In this document: piece by piece, positions 6,085-7,773 of the stretch
Layout of the letters: each line of letters opens with the position of its first letter
Position numbering within the stretch: position 1 is the stretch's first letter
NCBI GenBank assembly: GCA_900551605.1
Contig: URWS01000061.1
Span: 1-7,773, forward strand
Source: an uncultured Collinsella sp.
GTDB taxonomy: Bacteria > Actinomycetota > Coriobacteriia > Coriobacteriales > Coriobacteriaceae
Reading direction: 5' to 3'
DNA length: 7,773 nucleotides
Made by a program: the position numbers and the translations under genes
The notes under the pieces: model-generated
Told to the model about the DNA's origin: nothing
Databases searched by the model: none
Seen by the model: the letters and a program-made list of their open reading frames with translations, nothing else

Positions 6085-7152
6085 ATGGCGCTTCCCATGG
6101 TATATGGCGGTCCCGGCCGGTATGTTCAGGGGCCGGGTGAGCTCTCGCGTCAGGGCAGGTATTTGTCATGGTTGGGCTGCGCTGCCTATGTCTTGTTTGA
6201 CCAGGGCACCGAGGATCGGCTGTGCAGGCAGATCGTCGATGGATTTCTGGATGAAGATCTAAGCGAGCCGTTCTTTAAGATTTACAACGGTCCGTGTACG
6301 GAAGATGCCGTTGTCGAAATGGCTAAGGAAGCCCGGGCTGAGTATTGCGACATGGTGGTGGGTATTGGCGGCGGCAAGATGCTCGATATCGCCAAGGCCG
6401 TTGCGTTTTATGCCGAGTTGCCGTTGTGCGTATGTCCCACGGCGGCGTCGATGGACGGTCCGTGCAGCGCGATTTCGGTGCTGTGTCACGAGGATGGGTC
6501 GTTCGACCGCTACCTGATGCTCGAGAAGAATCCAGACCTGGTTGTGGTCGATACCAACGTGGTCGCGGCAGCCCCGCTGCGCATGACAGTCGCTGGTATG
6601 GGCGACGCGCTGGCAACGTACTTCGAGGCGCGTTCGTGCGCCGCGGCGCACGGCGCCAACGAGCACGGTGGCGCGCCGGGACACTTGGCCTTGGTTGCGG
6701 CTCGGGCCTGCTATGACACACTCATGGAGTGCGGCGTCGCTGCCAAGCGCGATCTCAAAAAGGGCCGTATATCGCCGGCGGTTGAGCGCCTGATCGAGTG
6801 CAATATTCTGCTCTCGGGTGTTGGCTTTGAGAGCGGTGGCCTAGCGCTTGCCCATGCCATCGCCAACGGCCTGACGATTCTGCCCGAGTGCAAGGCCATG
6901 CATGGTGAGGCCGTGGCATTTGGCCTGGTGGTGCAGCTGCGCCTGGAGCGTGCGCCCGAGCTTAATCAGGTGCTCGAGTTTTGCCAGCGCGTCGGTCTGC
7001 CGACGACGCTCGAGGAGCTGGGCCTTGACGAGATTTCCGATGCCGACCTGATGAGCGTTGCAGATGCGGCCTTTAGAAACGAACGCAATATGGCTAACGA
7101 ACAGGCCAAGGTGACCAGACAAAAGCTCGTGCAGCTCATGCGCGAGGCATAG
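6085..7152 (+). CDS. Divergent glycerol dehydrogenase paralogue
   Basis: A 355-residue member of the GldA family. Hand comparison with the upstream GldA gives about two-thirds identity over the roughly 95-residue core (residues 88-182 here). The NAD loop VGIGGGKMLDIAK (92-104) and metal ligands D174 (GMGDALATYFEA), H257 (LAHAIANGLT) and H273 (MHGEAV) are present, so catalysis is likely. Differences cluster around the active site: STDAP becomes SMDGP (122-126), one residue is missing just before the third metal ligand, the Lys after HGE is Ala, and the usual NMPxxxTP motif is replaced by NMANEQAKVT with a C-terminus about ten residues shorter. Substrate may therefore differ from glycerol. The start at 6085 has only a weak, distant AAAGGG; an alternative ATG at 6097 has nothing better. 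Codon use is less biased than in the two genes upstream, suggesting lower expression. Confidence 0.9.
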   Translation: MALPMVYGGPGRYVQGPGELSRQGRYLSWLGCAAYVLFDQGTEDRLCRQIVDGFLDEDLSEPFFKIYNGPCTEDAVVEMAKEARAEYCDMVVGIGGGKMLDIAKAVAFYAELPLCVCPTAASMDGPCSAISVLCHEDGSFDRYLMLEKNPDLVVVDTNVVAAAPLRMTVAGMGDALATYFEARSCAAAHGANEHGGAPGHLALVAARACYDTLMECGVAAKRDLKKGRISPAVERLIECNILLSGVGFESGGLALAHAIANGLTILPECKAMHGEAVAFGLVVQLRLERAPELNQVLEFCQRVGLPTTLEELGLDEISDADLMSVADAAFRNERNMANEQAKVTRQKLVQLMREA

Positions 7153-7302
7153 CTAGGCGCTTGATCGACCTTGTGCAATCGAGGCGGCGATAGGCATAGG
7201 CTATTTGCCTCAAAGGTGCGCCGCGTGTAATTTGCCCGAGGCGTGGGCCGATAGCGTATCATTATCTCTTGCTTGTTTGCACTGCTCAGGGAGGGGCCGC
7301 GC
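7153..7302 (+). other. Intergenic region before the ferredoxin-like gene
   Basis: These 150 bases contain short imperfect inverted repeats (AGGCA 7192-7196 with TGCCT 7206-7210; GAGGC 7181-7185 with GCCTC 7207-7211) but no stem followed by T residues, so I see no clear terminator for the GldA paralogue. TATCAT at 7257-7262, with TTGCCC at 7232-7237 (19-base spacer), is a weak promoter candidate for the next gene. GGGAGG about 8 bases before 7303 is a good ribosome binding site. Confidence 0.45.
7257..7262 (+). promoter_or_regulatory. Weak -10 candidate (TATCAT) for the ferredoxin-like gene
   Basis: TATCAT sits about 40 bases before the start codon in an AT-rich patch, with TTGCCC 19 bases upstream as a possible -35 box. 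The spacer is long, so this is tentative. Confidence 0.3.
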
Positions 7303-7725
7303 ATGGCGCAGGAACACGATCTGTTTGATGACATTATCGAGATCAGCAAGGGTTTCGACTTTCTTAAAAACCCGCTTGGCGGCGTGACCGATGCACTCGA
7401 TCCGTCGGCGCCGCAGTGGAATCCTGCCGACTACAAGGAGCGCCCGCGCGGCAACACCATTCCGTGCCTGACCTGCAAAAACGAAAAGAGCGGCTGTACC
7501 GCATGCATGGACGTGTGCCCGGTCAACGCTATCGAGGTCGAGGAAGACGCCATCGAGATCCTCGACTCCTGTCGCAAGTGCGGCCTGTGCGCCGCTGCCT
7601 GTCCGACCGAGGCGATCATCTCGCCGCGCCTGGCGCCTAAAAACCTGTATGACGATATCGTCTCCGCCGCTACGAGCCACGAGACCGCCTACGTCACCTG
7701 CACACGCGCCCTCAAGCGCATGCCG
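7303..7725 (+). CDS. 2x[4Fe-4S] ferredoxin-domain protein (3' part missing)
   Basis: 141 genuine residues are visible. A 50-residue N-terminal stretch without recognisable features precedes a bacterial-type 2x[4Fe-4S] domain. Cysteines are C55, C58, C65, C68, C72 followed by Pro, then C90, C93, C96, C100 followed by Pro. The second set is the standard CxxCxxCxxxCP; the first is stretched, with six residues between C58 and C65, and has one spare cysteine (C55). A further C133 lies in the tail. The protein probably transfers electrons at low potential, as an electron-transfer module within a larger oxidoreductase, since sequence continues past the ferredoxin fold. It starts at 7303 with GGGAGG 8 bases upstream. 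The frame stays open through the adapter to the window end, so an automatic call would add 16 false residues (7726-7773). Partner and exact role unknown. Confidence 0.88.
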
Positions 7726-7773
7726 CTGTCTCTTATACACATCTCCGAGCCCACGAGACTAAGGCGAATCTCG
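7726..7773 (+). other. Illumina Nextera adapter sequence (not genomic)
   Basis: Bases 7726-7744 are CTGTCTCTTATACACATCT, the Tn5 mosaic end used in Nextera libraries. They are followed by the read-2 adapter CCGAGCCCACGAGAC (7745-7759), TAAGGCGA (7760-7767), which matches the i7 index N701 as read in the library, and ATCTCG (7768-7773), the beginning of the P7 flow-cell sequence. The order and junctions are exact, so this is untrimmed adapter at a contig end. Confidence 0.98.

Noticed and set aside
7181..7211. Possible terminator after the GldA paralogue
   Set aside because: The stems are short and imperfect and are followed by CAAAGG rather than T residues.

Overview
This window is high-GC bacterial DNA. 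Gene content and codon use fit a Gram-positive actinobacterium, most likely a gut Coriobacteriia member of the Collinsella type. That placement is inferred from the MurT-type lipid II amidation gene, the GC-rich third codon positions and the anaerobic set of dehydrogenases and a ferredoxin; no rRNA or marker gene confirms it. The right edge is not genomic: the last 48 bases (7726-7773) are an Illumina Nextera adapter with an i7 index, so the real contig ends at 7725.

Left part, minus strand (3065 down to 1): a compact operon of three genes. Two adjacent genes encode helical, TPR-like proteins of 358 and 347 residues. They overlap by one base (TAATG) and appear to be ancient full-length duplicates of each other. 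Murt follows after 45 bases; it is the Mur-ligase-like subunit of the lipid II isoglutaminyl synthase, and its 3' end (and probably gatD) lies outside the window.

Middle, 3066-3563: a divergent intergenic region of about 500 bases. It holds two copies of the palindrome AAACGTTT, a -10-like TAAAAT box, and then three consecutive RNA hairpins forming an apparent structured 5' leader just upstream of an alcohol dehydrogenase gene.

Right part, plus strand: an iron-containing alcohol dehydrogenase with strongly biased codons, a strong intrinsic terminator, glycerol dehydrogenase GldA with all zinc ligands, a second intrinsic terminator followed at once by a related inverted repeat, a divergent GldA paralogue, and the 5' part of a 2x[4Fe-4S] ferredoxin-like gene cut by the adapter. 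The dehydrogenases plausibly interconvert polyols, aldehydes or ketones and alcohols with NAD(H) during fermentation, GldA handling glycerol/dihydroxyacetone and the iron enzyme disposing of aldehydes. The terminators and hairpins between them suggest that each gene's level is set separately. No tRNA, rRNA, CRISPR array or mobile element was seen.
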